From the NCBI GenBank assembly GCA_034401135.1, contig JAWZSP010000009.1, positions 682,001 to 746,000 of the forward strand: a stretch of 64,000 bases of DNA, written 5' to 3'. Shown piece by piece: positions 47,036-58,360 of this stretch (position 1 is its first letter; each line of letters starts with the position of its first letter). The notes beneath the pieces are model-generated. The model ran no database searches. It was not told the DNA's origin and worked only from the letters and a program-made list of their open reading frames with translations. The position numbers and the translations under genes are program-made. The stretch is from Volutella citrinella. Lineage: Eukaryota > Ascomycota > Sordariomycetes > Hypocreales > Nectriaceae.

Positions 47036-47935
47036 ATGGAAAACGCAAACAAGATTATCCAAGACGCCATAGCGGCCATCACAGCTGACCTCGAAAGGTC
47101 GCGCGCCGAAGCAATCACCCGCGCTGAAGCTGCTGAGGCACAGCTTTCTTCCTTGCAACAGGAGCTCCAGCTCGCCAAGCTCCAACGCGACGATGCTATC
47201 AAAGCCAAGGGGACCGCGAACATAAGAGTCGCAGTTTTGGGGCTACAGCTTAGAAGAGCTCGCAAGAAGTTGTTGGGTATCAAAAACCCTGATCGAAGAG
47301 CCTGACCAAGACCTGACGAAGCTGGCCAGGCAAGTCGTCGCGTCCTGTTCCAAGGCATGGGCTAACGAACAGACTACAGTTGCAGCGTTCCTGAAACGCC
47401 TACGAAGAACGATCCCAGCAGCTCTCCGGAGAGCAGAATCCTAGCAAGTGTCGAGCCGAGTTCAGTTCCGACGTCAACCGAAGCCATGAAGGATGCCGCG
47501 ACAAACGGCCCCGTCGACGGTCATGGACCACCGCACCCGTCGCGACAGGCACAACAGGTACAACTTGCATCTCCCGCTGATTCGGAGCTGGCCTTTCATT
47601 TTTCAAAACTTGCATCGATAATGGAAAGAGTCCCTCACGTGGTGGATGGAACTTCATACTTGAGACGCAGCCTCATGGCAGCCCTCTCTGACATTGAGGG
47701 TGCCAAGAAGTTCCTTGAATGGTTCCAATCGGCCGAACCCAACGCATACTTTTGCCTGGGCCACGTCCTAGTGTATGGAAGCAAAGCCAAGGAGGACGAC
47801 CATGAGCAGCATTGTCCTAATTTCAAGGGGCGCAAACTCTCTGGTCCAAGCCTCTATGTCCCGAAGCGCTGTGTAGTCAACGTGGTGAAGGAGGGCAAAG
47901 GAAGACGAGTGGAATTCGGGGTGGCTTGGGACTAA
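47036..47935 (+). CDS. hypothetical coiled-coil protein with Cys-containing C-terminal domain
   Basis: Two exons, 47036-47276 and 47373-47935, separated by a 96-nt intron (gtatca...gctaac-gaacag), give 267 residues with correct phase. Residues 1-78 are one long amphipathic helix rich in Ala/Glu/Arg/Gln (coiled coil). A Ser/Pro-rich linker (about 85-135) leads to a helical C-terminal domain (about 140-267) containing FEW-like EWFQSAEP, YFCLGHVLVYG and HEQHCPNFKGR. It shares its plan with the broken gene at 40406. There is no signal peptide. Such coiled-coil plus small C-terminal domain proteins in transposon-rich zones are often lineage-specific. Function unknown. Confidence 0.62.
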
Positions 47936-48019
47936 AATAACTGGCCGTTGCTTAGATTCGAATAGAGCGAGCTACCGTTCTTTTTATTTCATTAAATTTT
48001 ATGCTTCGTCGTCAAAACA

Positions 48020-48635
48020 CTACAGACGGGGAGCGTTCTTCCAGGTCCAAGCCGCAATGGCATCCATCAGCGCAGGCGACAGGGCGTCGTATGTCTCGAG
48101 TCCCAACTCCTTGAAGCGACCGCGGATCTGGTCCATGTCGCCAGTGTATCCCTGCTCAATAATCGATGACACAAAGGCGGCGAACTGGGGCTCCTGCCAG
48201 CCCTTCTCGCTGGACAGCTCGGTGTGAACCTGGGGATGGTTAGCAAGCTGTAATCAGAGTATTTTCTGGGATCAGGAGACTTGCGAAGTCGAGTCCCTTG
48301 AAAGGATGATCCTTCTGGATGCGGCCGTAGAGGTGGACGCCGCAGTCTTTGCAGGCGTATCGTTGAATGGTGGCGGACTCGTCGACGATCTTGAGCTTGC
48401 TCTCGTTGGCGGTGACACGCAGGTTGTCACGTGGGATGACAGCAACGACAGAAAAGAGGGCCCCAGCGGGCTTCCAGCACTTGGAGCAGCCACAGGCGTG
48501 GTTGTGGGCGACGTTGCCCTTCAGGGTGACCTGGACGGGGCTCTGGCAGTGGCAGCTGAGGGTGCCGCCGCTGAAGCTGTCGCTGCCCTTGGTGATGCCA
48601 TTGTCAATGGCGGGGTGGAGAATGGGAGGAGCCAT
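48020..48635 (-). CDS. GFA-family protein (glutathione-dependent formaldehyde-activating enzyme, S-(hydroxymethyl)glutathione synthase)
   Basis: Two exons, complement of 48020-48229 and 48285-48635, give 186 residues, the usual length. Zinc-binding Cys are C28 and C30 (CHC), C48, C50 and C53 (HACGCSKC) and C95 and C98 (CKDC), matching the GFA fold. The C-terminal [20 protein letters not shown] and the end KNAPRL fit the full-length family. The intron (48230-48284) starts with GCAAGT and ends with CCAG: a GC-AG intron, the only choice that keeps GLDF joined to VHTEL. The enzyme speeds addition of formaldehyde to glutathione in the cytosol. Formaldehyde could come from methanol released by pectin methylesterase via an alcohol oxidase; that link across the window is speculative. 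Confidence 0.92.
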
Positions 48636-48747
48636 TGTGTGAGTGGGGAATTGATATATGGATTAGATGGTAATGGGTGTTGTTGGATGGAATGGGGATG
48701 AGGATGGTAGCGAGGAACCTTGATGGTTTGGACAATCGCTCCCCGGG

Positions 48748-48755
48748 TATTTATA
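48748..48755 (-). promoter_or_regulatory. TATA box of the GFA gene
   Basis: TATAAATA on the minus strand, about 113 bp upstream of the ATG at 48635. Confidence 0.45.
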
Positions 48756-50433
48756 CAAGCTGTCTGTCCCCTCACCACGAGTCAATCGCCTCCTCTCCTC
48801 ACCAGTACCATCCGCGGGCCGCCAGTCGATGCCCTGTACGGAAATCCGCCTTCCCCGCATCCCTTGACCTCCCCGAGCTATCACCGAGTGAAGATCCGTG
48901 GCTCCAGGCACGCAATGCCACCCACGGCTTGGTTTTTGCTCCTTTGGGGCAAGGCTTCCGCCCAGAAGATACACACGCGGCTAACACCACGTACGTAATT
49001 CCAAACGGAAGCTTCCAGCCCGTTATGCAGGGGCGCCGAGACACCAAACACGGAGGCCACTCCCGGGCGATCCAACCAAGCCGTCCAGGGGCAGCGCAGC
49101 CGACAAAGCCTTCCGAACCAGATTCCGCCTGCCGAAAACGAAACGGGAATGATTTGTCACGCCGAGCTTGCTCACACATGGCAACGGAGTTCGACATCCA
49201 TTGATTCCATTCGGCATCTGCGCCTATCATATCAAAACTGGGCCCGGAGAGCGCAAGAGCTAACCACGACCGCTGGAACAAGCCGGTGCTCGCTCGGCTT
49301 TCTGGAGTGAAGGAATCCCCAGTCTTCGTCACCGGCGGCCAATGGCGTCACGGTGGTGCGCGGCTTTGCACGGAATTGGCTGAGACATCTGCCGGCTTCA
49401 CCTCCGCTCACGTGGATGGATGGATGTCCAACCCCGCACTGCGATGTGCTGCGGAATACTACCTGCCAAGCCTCCAAAGGCTAAATTCACGGCTTACAGT
49501 CAGCAGAGTGAGCACTTGGTGAGCTGCTGTGGGCACAGAAGGAGCTGGTCCTTGGCTTTCCAAAGATGATTGTCGGAAGAGTGATCAATTGACGATGCCG
49601 CCCACGGCAGCCGTCCTGAAAAGGCCAGTTCTCGTGAAAGTAGGTCCGTCTCTGTGAGTCTGCGTGCATAATGCACGATGGATCACCGAGATTCTCGATA
49701 GCGCTATTCCAATCAGGGTTTCCTCTTGCGCCGCGGAAAGGAACCCCTCCCTCCTCCGGGCTCAACCCGACCGATCCCGGAAGCCGAAGTCTGCCGCAGG
49801 AGCCAGTTCAAGCAGCCCGCGTCTGCGTTGTCCATTACCTGGGAATTCGTAGCAGCCGTTTGTTATCACCTTATTTCACATTCCCCCAAAATAAACAGTC
49901 ATCAGTGTCAAGCCCTCTACAACACGAAGCTCAAGCGTGAGACTTTGACGCTACCCCGAGGAACGAAGGCGATGAAACCGTCTACTCAAGGCCAGCTGTA
50001 TCGCCACAGGTTTGTAGTCGGATTAAGGCTAACTTAACTCCTCGCCAGAGCCGCTAGCATCTCCATCATCCCCATGGATCAAGATTAGCTCTGCTCTGTT
50101 GGTCTGAAGTCGAGGCCAGACCCTAGTGCAAGAGGGTGTGCTCGACGGCTCTAGCATGCCTGCTTTGAGGTTGCTTCAACCTGCTCGAGGCACTATGCTC
50201 CAGGAGCCAAAGCGTGAAATGACGCCCGGTGCCATGTGGTCTCGATCCGTTTCATCCTCACGAGTAACTTGACAAGTCTGCGGCCCCCACGATCAAGAGA
50301 TTACGGTGAGGATTGAGGTTGGGCTGAACCCCCCAAAGCCGTTGATGACACGAGACCGAGGAGTGAACTCTTCCAGTTGGCAGATTTGATTCCTCGCTAT
50401 CGCTATGCCGCTACCAAAGCACTCCATCGCCCA
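48756..50433. other. intergenic region, no gene seen
   Basis: About 1.7 kb with overlapping short frames on both strands; none has a motif or splice support. Confidence 0.45.
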
Positions 50434-52149
50434 CTAGAAAAGCTGAATGGTCCGCTCGCCAATGTCATAGTCCTCCCGCCCCTCCCACAGCTCTCCCTGC
50501 ATAATCCCCTGCACATAGCACGGCCCAACAAAGTCAAACTTGGTCGCCGGCCTCTTCTCCTCCCTCGGACGCACAAGGAACGGCACTTGGCCAGAGCCAA
50601 ACACCCAGACCTGGTCCCCAGGCACCGCGTCGATGTGGCCCAGGCCGATGAAGCCCTGCTCCGTGTAGAAGAAGCGACGGTTCCGGACCATGGCCTTGAC
50701 GGTGTGCGGCCTGTTGTCTTCGTCGCCGTCTTCCAGGAACGTGCAGCATTCGTCAATCTCCTCGTCGGTCGCCTCGTGCTCGACGTGCCACTCGCCGTTG
50801 CGCACCTGGTCGCCCAGCAGCATGCGGGAGAAGCGTCTCCGTTTCTGGTACAAGGAGACCGGGCTCGTCTTGGATAATTCGTTGTACATGTCGAACCAGC
50901 CCCGGAGCAGCGATACGGGCGGCTCGTCTGTATCGTGTACGCCTTCAATGAACAGGCTGGGTTCACCTACCTTCTGTACGACATCCACAAAACAACCCAT
51001 GACCTCGAGCACTCGCCCGCCGTAGAGCTTCCAGCCGGGGGTGAGGCCTTCGTTTGCGTTGTACGAGTCGTAGCCCCAGTAGGTGCACCAGTGATGCGTG
51101 CCATACCGCGGCCAGGCTTTCATATCTATGGCCCAGGAGGGCATCTCGAGAGTGGCAACGTCCTTCTCCAGGCGGGAGTCAAAGACGAGAGCCTGCAGGT
51201 CGTACTGGTCTAATATGTCCACGGTGAAGTTGATGAAGACTTGCACCTCGTCCAGGGTATAGTCGCACACTTCGGTCCTCGTCATGTCGCCTGGGTCAAA
51301 GAGACCATTCAGGGCGTAGACGTTATCGCGCGGATCTGTAGCAATGCGAGAGCGCCATTTGAGCAGGGTGCTCAGGATCTCGCTGTCGTATTCTCCCGGG
51401 TTGCCCATCCAGGCGATGCGGGCCATCAGGTGTCCCAGGTCGCCCGTCTCAATCGATATGTTAAAGACTTCCCACGACACTGGCAATTCGGGAGTGCTAA
51501 CCCAGACATTCTGCGCCGTCTTGATGACGGCCCAGGGGATGGAGAAGGGACCCCAGAGAAATGTCTTGTCGTTGGGGAGGATGCCTTCCTGCACCGTCCA
51601 CGCCCGCTGCCACCACGGCCCTTCCTGCACGGCAATCGTCCGCAAGGCCTTCATCGCAGTCGTAAACTCGGGCAACGATCCCAAACACGGCAACTCGGTC
51701 GGCGTGCCGCCCTCCGCAAAGCCGGCAAGGTGCTCCAGGAAGCTGACTGCATTCTTCGCGTCGGCCTCGGTATATCTCGCGTCCACCTCGCCCATCCACA
51801 ACAGGCAGCGCAGGCACTTTGTGTAGATCTTGCGCATCAGCTGGACCTGCGCAGCCTTCTCGGTCAAGTTCTCCTGGTTAATGCAGAGTTGGTCGATCCA
51901 TAGCGCCCGTCGCTCGGTCGGCCGTCGGATGCGGCGCAGGGCATCGCATAGGTTTGGCGTCACGTTGACCTGCTCGCCCGACACAGTGACGGGGACGAGA
52001 TTTTCAAGCGAGCCCCAGACGTACGACAGCGTCTCAAAGACGGCGTTGCTGGACAGCGACTCGATGTGGCGCTCGCATTCAATCGGGTCATCGCCAGCGC
52101 CGGGCAACAGGGTGAGGATGCGAAACTGGTCTTCGGCCACAGGCTCCAT
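50434..52149 (-). CDS. HET-domain protein (heterokaryon incompatibility)
   Basis: A single exon encodes 571 residues. The HET domain occupies about residues 35-200 with its three hallmark blocks: FETLSYVWGS, RRIRRPTERRALWIDQLCINQ and VQLMRKIYTKCLRCLLWMGE. The C-terminal half contains WAIDMKAWPRYG and a conserved end near GDQVWVFGSGQVPFLVRP, a stretch common in large HET proteins. HET proteins trigger cell death when genetically unlike hyphae fuse, and act as fungal innate-immunity-type sensors. Without the N-terminal NACHT or other sensor module, this is a short form. It lies among unrelated genes with no obvious partner. Confidence 0.93.
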   Translation of the reverse strand: MEPVAEDQFRILTLLPGAGDDPIECERHIESLSSNAVFETLSYVWGSLENLVPVTVSGEQVNVTPNLCDALRRIRRPTERRALWIDQLCINQENLTEKAAQVQLMRKIYTKCLRCLLWMGEVDARYTEADAKNAVSFLEHLAGFAEGGTPTELPCLGSLPEFTTAMKALRTIAVQEGPWWQRAWTVQEGILPNDKTFLWGPFSIPWAVIKTAQNVWVSTPELPVSWEVFNISIETGDLGHLMARIAWMGNPGEYDSEILSTLLKWRSRIATDPRDNVYALNGLFDPGDMTRTEVCDYTLDEVQVFINFTVDILDQYDLQALVFDSRLEKDVATLEMPSWAIDMKAWPRYGTHHWCTYWGYDSYNANEGLTPGWKLYGGRVLEVMGCFVDVVQKVGEPSLFIEGVHDTDEPPVSLLRGWFDMYNELSKTSPVSLYQKRRRFSRMLLGDQVRNGEWHVEHEATDEEIDECCTFLEDGDEDNRPHTVKAMVRNRRFFYTEQGFIGLGHIDAVPGDQVWVFGSGQVPFLVRPREEKRPATKFDFVGPCYVQGIMQGELWEGREDYDIGERTIQLF

Positions 52150-52884
52150 TGAGGCAGAGTCGGTGAGAAGTTGGGTTGAAGGAGTGATGCTGCAATGAAC
52201 AGCGCCTAGCGCGAGTATTTATGCGATGTTATAGTGACCTAAATAGCAGCGTCAAGACCCATGATGGGGCGGTGACATGCTGACATGGTAGCCGCAGCAG
52301 AGGCCACCAGTAGCACCGCCGCATTTTGGGGGCCATCCCTCTATAGTATGCAAAGCCCTCGCATTTTCCATGGAGGAGTGCGAGCGGATCAATCACAGAG
52401 TGTCCCAATTGACGCTATTGACGATACCTGCGGCAACTGCAAGGCGATAGTCGTAGTGTTGTGGCGAAATCAGCGTACTGAATGCGGGGGCCAAAGCCAG
52501 ACGGCGGCTTTCAAAGCCACTAGAAAACGCCTCTCACTAATGGTGCGGATCGTCATTGGCGATGTCCTAGCTGTTGGCGGCCTGCAACGATGCGCACGGT
52601 CATCCTCGTCGCCCAATAAAGGATCGCAGAACTTCAATGTTATCTTTTGTCAGAAAACTGTTGAATTCTTCGCTAGGTAATTGATGAAATGGCCATGCCG
52701 GTCGAACAACGAAGATAGCGGCGACTTGGTGCTAGTTCATCATCCAAGCAGCCATCGACCCGCCGATTCACCAGGGAGCTTGGTGCATCTCGACATGCTT
52801 GCATACAACTGCAATGTTGTGGATTTGAATCTAGATTTGTCCTAATTGTACATGTAATCAGCCTCGAAGGATTGGTCGACACCT
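52150..52884. other. intergenic region, no gene seen
   Basis: Promoter of the HET gene on the left (a cataaata element near 52215 on the minus strand); nothing else recognisable. Confidence 0.5.
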
Positions 52885-53667
52885 TTACCGCCTGTACCAC
52901 ATCCGTGTAATCTTGGTCCGCCTCATCTTCTTCTGCAACAGGAAGACGCCGTTCAACAGCGCCTCGGCCGTTGGAGGACACCCGGGAACATAGACGTCAA
53001 CGGGCACGATGCGGTCAACACCCCTGACCACGCTGTAGGAGTAGTGGTAGTAACCGCCCCCGTTGGCGCAGCTGCCCATGCTGATGACCCATTTTGGGTC
53101 GGGCATCTGGTCGTAGCACTGGCGGACAGCCGGTGCCATCTTGTTGGTGACGGTGCCGGCAACAATCATGACGTCGGCCTGTCTAGGTGATGCGCGGAAA
53201 ATGATTCCCAGTCTGTCCTGGTCGTAGCGAGGCATGGAGACGTGCATCATCTCGATACCGCAGCAGGCTAATCCGAAGGTGAGCGGCCACAATGATCCTT
53301 GGCGGGCCCAGTTGACGATCTGGTCGAGCTTGGTTCTATGAGAAGTCAGCACGCAGCATACACGTTGGGCGCATCCATTCTCACAATACATATCCGACAG
53401 AGCCATCCTTCTCGTGCTCGTGTGGTGTAAGTGCGGTGGATTCGCTGGTGGTGGTAGATGTGGATGGCTTCGACGCCTTCGATGTGTTGGACAGGTTGGC
53501 ACGTTGGGCCACCGACCGCAAGGCCGGACAAAGGGCTGGGCGAGGTATCAAAGAAAGATTCCGAGAGACTGCAAGCCCTGGGTGGCAGAGTAAGTGACCG
53601 TAGCCATTGGATGCTGGTTGAGAGGTCAATTACCTTGAGAGAGTCGCGTCCTCATCCTTGATGCCAT
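52885..53667 (-). CDS. mitochondrial NADH:ubiquinone oxidoreductase PSST/NUKM subunit (complex I, NuoB homologue)
   Basis: Three exons, complement of 52885-53335, 53385-53577 and 53634-53667, give 225 residues; introns are 49 and 56 nt. The N-terminus ([19 protein letters not shown]) is basic and Ser/Leu-rich, as in mitochondrial presequences. The core is strongly conserved: Cys100-Cys101 ([10 protein letters not shown]), Cys165 ([15 protein letters not shown]) and Cys195 (VPGCPPT) are the four ligands of iron-sulfur cluster N2, next to the quinone site in the peripheral arm of complex I. At residue 182 it has Val in [10 protein letters not shown] where other fungal copies I recall have Cys (RGCDRIVPVD), and it reads ACCGIE for the usual ACCAVE. 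Divergent from the C2H2/Zn2Cys6 regulator 297 bp away. Confidence 0.93.
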
Positions 53668-53963
53668 TTTCGCCCGTGAACTCGTGATGGAGGAAAAAAA
53701 TGAGCGGCAGTTGAATCCAATTGAGAGACGAAATATCTCTGTGCCGGACTTTCCGTAATTATTTGGTCCTACAATAATACCAGACAAACATGAGGCTGCC
53801 ACGGGCTACCCCAATAGGCCTAGCCCCTCCGTCTGGCATCGGCAGTGCGCCCACCGAGTCGGGAGAAACCCATCGGAGAGGGTCCAAGGCGGGATAAACC
53901 CACCGGCATAAACCCACCACAGCTGTCCGTCGCAACTCACATCTGCCAACAGCAACCGACAAG

Positions 53964-55981
53964 ATGGCCGAAAACAGCAGGGATGCCAGCCCCGTGCTGA
54001 AGTGCTCCCAGTGCGACAAGACATATTCGAGAACCAGTCACCTGCGCCGCCATGAGGCCACACGTACGCTATTCCTCGCCCCTGGTCCAATCAGTCAGTT
54101 TCTCTGGTCCTGACGCTTGACAGACTCGGCCCAGCGCTCAATTCCCTGCCCGTCATGCTCCAAATCGTTTACACGGGTGTAAGTCCGCCTAAAATGGATA
54201 CAGCACACATTCCACCCCTGAATCTAACCTCTTTTAGTGACGTTGCGCGTCGCCATGTTCAGATCTGCTCCAATGGCCAGCTCGACCTGCCCAGCACCAA
54301 GCGCGGCAAGAAGCCTCGCGCATGCGACAGATGTGCGCACAGCAAGCTTTCCTGCGACACTCTGTCGCCCTGTTCTCGGTGTTCCCTGGCTGGTGTGGTG
54401 TGCAAGTATGCGCGAGCGGCAGCCGAGTCGCATCCTGGCGGCGGTGGACCGTTGCTGAAGCCGACACCATGGCTTCTCAGCATGACCAACCCTCAAACGT
54501 ATGGAACTTCAGATGCGATAGGGAAGCTCTTCATCGCGGACGAGGAGGCTCCCAGTAGTTCCTGGGCCATGCCATCAATCCCGCCCGTTGAATGGAACGA
54601 CGCGGATGACGTCATGAATTGGGATCCCATGTCTTGGATGGGCCCTGGCCTGGACGATTCCATCGAGGCCAGTGACTTCTCCGCTGACAACACTCCCGAG
54701 TCAGACGTCCTAGGTGCGCGGATGGATGAGCTCATCAAGGATCTGTCTAATACACACCACCTGATGACACTAAACGGCATTGTTCAAGAGCCATTCGACC
54801 TTGGCCTCGCCCAAACCATCTTCACCGTGTCGAATCTCAGCTACTTTCTCTCCTTTTACTTCCGATACATTCACATATACCACCCAGTCCTCCACCCGCC
54901 CACATTTGACTGCGAGGCTGCATCCCCCGCACTCCTGCTGGCACTGTTTCTCTACGGCGCGTTGTTCGCGAGGAATCACGATCATGCCACAGCAGCTCGC
55001 CATTTCTTCGATGTCGCCGAGGAGTACATCTTTTCCCATCCCAGATTGCGGAAGATCCTAAATTCTCCGGCTTCTATGGAGGGAGAACCAGACATTGATA
55101 TCCTCCAGGCCGCCCTGTCCATCCTCATCATCCAGCAAAACAGAAATGAGGAGCTAGTCCGACGACGCATCCGCATCGAGCGCCACCCTCGCCTCTGCAG
55201 CGCCGTCCGACTGTCCGGGGCCCTGCAAGCCCGGCACCCCAAGTCAGGTGCAGACTACAGCGCCTCGACCTGGAAAGATTTTATCCGCACCGAGTGCCAG
55301 ATTCGGTCAGTCGTCAGAGCCTTTCGCATGACCCTGCTAACACAGCACAGCCTCGGCCACTGGACAAACATGAACAACAATTTCGTGGTAGGCTGCTTCA
55401 ATAGCCACACCCAGTTCTTTACCAGCGAGCTTGTTGGCAACATGCCCTGCCGCATGTCTCTCTTCGAAGCACCTACCGCCGAGGAATTCGAAGCCATGTT
55501 ACGTAGCGACCCAACGAGCATCTACCCACACTCGATATCCATGGCCATATCTAAACTGATGAAGAACGAATGGCGCGGCATGGACGATCCAGTCTTGGCA
55601 CCTATCTTACCAGAGTGCCTATTCTACATAATAAGTGGTGAGTATTCCGTCCGCGGCCCAAGCTTAGCTGACAATCCAGCCCTTGGAACGTTGATAGTGG
55701 TTTCCCGGACCAACTGCATGATGCCAACCATGTGTGGGCCTCTGGCACGCGCCTGCACACGGTGGAAGAGTCTTTGGGACACCGTGACCAAGAACCAGCA
55801 AGACTCGTCCGCTCATGCGGGTTTCATCAAGCACACGCCAGAAATGTACAGCTTGTGCATGGCAGTCATCATTGCCTCGCAGAGCAGCCAGGAGTCAACA
55901 GCGTACATGGCCGGCACTGCCATGGACTCTTTTGCCCACATCCACGACTTTTTGCTTCGAAAAGGAGGAAGTGCCGAGTAG
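53964..55981 (+). CDS. dual-type transcription factor: two C2H2/C2HC fingers plus Zn2Cys6 cluster and fungal TF domain
   Basis: Exons 53964-54063, 54124-54178, 54238-55637 and 55680-55981 give 618 residues. Finger 1 is Cys14, Cys17, His30, His34; the last His codon is completed across the first intron, which confirms the splice. Finger 2 is Cys42, Cys45, His58, Cys62 (C2HC) and is also split by an intron, with exactly 12 residues between Cys45 and His58. A GKKPRA hinge then leads to the Zn2Cys6 cluster at Cys81, 84, 91, 97, 100 and 107. The fungal TF domain follows (about 240-560). This C2H2-plus-Zn2Cys6 architecture is known in filamentous fungi. The last intron (55638-55679, 42 nt) is stop-free and in phase, so it may be retained, giving 632 residues. 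Target genes unknown; the divergent complex I gene is only a neighbour. Confidence 0.88.
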
Positions 55982-57002
55982 AAGGCCGTCTGAAGGATTG
56001 TTTTGACAGAAACTAACTCCCAACTCTGAAGTTCCATGTACATTAAGATTTCGAATTGTCAAGGCCAAGGGGAGGCGCCCCTAGTGTGTCAAGTTGACAT
56101 TGTGGTCAGCCAGCTTCTGATGAAGGCTTAGGCACTGATCAGACATCACTTCTGTGACTCCTCCATGGCTCGTGAAAATTGATTCGAGGTCGCAACTCTC
56201 GTTACGACAGACGGAATAACTAGCGAATGAATGGTCATCTGTGGCCCCTGCAACGTCAAACTTGAGCGCCCCAAGCCTCCAACACCTCATGGAATACACT
56301 CCACGTGTTGATGCAGTCGGTACAGAGGAGCCGGACAGTAGGACTCCTGAGGTCACTACAGGACGGTTGAAACTGCTGTGTCAAGGTGGTGTCATAGCTT
56401 TATGCCAACTCATCCCTGTGAAACAAGATCCCTAGAATTGGTCGATGCCGTGTGATTTCATGAGGAACAAGAGTTGCACAGCAATTGGGGCTTTGTTTCA
56501 TGTTTCTAGGGCTGTATCGAATCATTGTCATCAACTGAGCTACATCCGATGATGTAACATGGACGAACCTACCGGGAGTAGTATTCACGTTTCCTTGACC
56601 TGTAGACGAGGTAGCATCTTTATTCAAGTGACAAGTGTAACAAAACAACTGTAGCCGTATTTACTTAACGTGACAGTATGGCCAAGTCCTCGGCGAACTG
56701 AATCGGCCGTCACAACCACGTCAACATGACACGTCCGCAATCACTCCTGGGAGTCAATCCGTTGAAACGAAATTGAACAAAGCCATCCTTGTATCGCTGT
56801 CCATACCTCTCACGCCCCACTTATTAAAGGTTAACCCATTGGAATGCTATTCACCATGCTAAGCGAATGCAGCCATCTCCACACCTCTCGCCGGATGCAT
56901 AAAAGCAGCGTGAGCCAAAAACTCAAAGTCGCAGAATAAACCTAGAGCTCTTTCCTTACACAATATCCCATAGGAACCTACTTTTACTCAGGATTCACAA
57001 TC
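55982..57002. other. intergenic region; promoter of the M20 gene at its right end
   Basis: About 1 kb without a gene. A cataaaag element near 56898 is about 100 bp upstream of the next ATG and is a likely TATA box. Confidence 0.5.
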
Positions 57003-58285
57003 ATGGCCCCCGAGAAACGTTTATCGGGGCCTTCATCGGACAACGAGCCTCCAACTCAGGAGGTCTCCGATGCCATTGACCTCAATGGTCCCATGATCAA
57101 AGATGTGAGCCACGAGATTCATTCCGATCCCGAGCTAGCGTACGAGGAAGATTACGCCCACCATACTCTGGCAAAATTCCTTGAAGACCGTGGCTTTGCC
57201 GTCATCCGGCACGCGTATGGCCTGAAAACATCCTTCCGAGCAGATTTTGGGTCAGGCGGCCGGTTGATCATCTTTTGCGCCGAGTACGACGCGCTGCCCG
57301 GGATTGGCCATGCATGCGGGCACAACTTGATTGCCGCGTCGTCACTAGCTGCTTTTGTCGGGTTAGCCGAGGCCATGAAGGCTCGCGACATCAAAGGGCG
57401 AATCCGAATCCTCGGCACGCCCGCAGAGGAAGGGGGCGCTGGTAAAGTGAGGCTCCTGGAGGCTGGTGCATTTGATGACGATGTTGCGGCGGCCATCATG
57501 ATGCACCCTGTCGCTCTACATGCTTTCCCACCGGGCGAGCAGGCTCTCGCGGGTGTCAAGTTCATTGCAAGCCTCAAGCTCAAGGTCGAGTATGAGGGCA
57601 AAGAGGCGCACGCGGGCGGCGAGCCCTGGGCAGGACTCAATGCCTTGGATGCGGCAGTGTCTGCCTACTGCAACATATCCATGCTCCGGCAGCAGATCCA
57701 GCCTGACGAGCGGATCCATGGCGTCATCGAGGACGGTGGCAAGCGGCCCAATGTCATCCCGGCCTACACGAGAATGAACTTCTACATCCGAAGCCCTACA
57801 CTGAAGCGCGGGGAGGCCCTGCTGGCCCGAGCAAAGAATTGTTTCCAGGCTGCTGCTGATGCTACCGGCTGCAAGGTGAACTACATTGAGTAAGTACGAC
57901 AACAGTCCAACCCGTGAGCCTGCTAACAGTGCCCAGGGCACCAGCTTACGAGGACCTCCGGATCAATGACGCCCTGAGCAATGAGTTCAAGGACCGCATG
58001 GCGGACTTTGGCATCAACGTGCGCGCGAGGAGCGATGATCCCTTCACCTTCTCGACCGACATGGGCAATGTCTCCTACGAGGTGCCCACTTTCCATGGTG
58101 CTTTCGGCGTTCCATCTCCGGGTTTCATGCCGCACCAGCCTGGATTTGCGGCGGCAGCCGACACGGAGGAAGCGAACGACATGGCATTGGCTTGCGGGAA
58201 AGGCATGGCACTACTGGGGTGGAGAGTATTGGCTGATGATGGGTTTGCTGGCGAGGTCATGGCGGACTTTGAGAAGGAGGATTGA
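57003..58285 (+). CDS. M20-family metal-dependent amidohydrolase (M20D, PM20D2/aminoacylase-like)
   Basis: Two exons, 57003-57889 and 57937-58285 (47-nt intron with gctaac branch), give 411 residues. The metal site motifs are visible: HEIHSDPELAYEE, AEYDALPGIGHACGHN (Asp96, Cys105, His107), the catalytic Glu142-Glu143 in GTPAEEGG and His168 in MMHP. The Cys-Gly-His ligand set is typical of the M20D amidases/aminoacylases, and the small lid domain follows (KVEYEGKEAHAGGEPWAGLNALDA). It should hydrolyse an N-acyl amino acid, dipeptide or similar amide in the cytosol. There is no signal peptide. Exact substrate unknown; no partner in the window. Confidence 0.92.
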
Positions 58286-58360
58286 ATGGTCGTGGTTTAT
58301 TTCCTGTTAGGAAGAGGCGAGCGAATAGACACCATGCAGATCAAGATGATGGCGTTTTCC

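Noticed and set aside
48799..49332. Overlapping frames on both strands upstream of the GFA gene
   Set aside because: They occupy the promoter and lack any protein feature.
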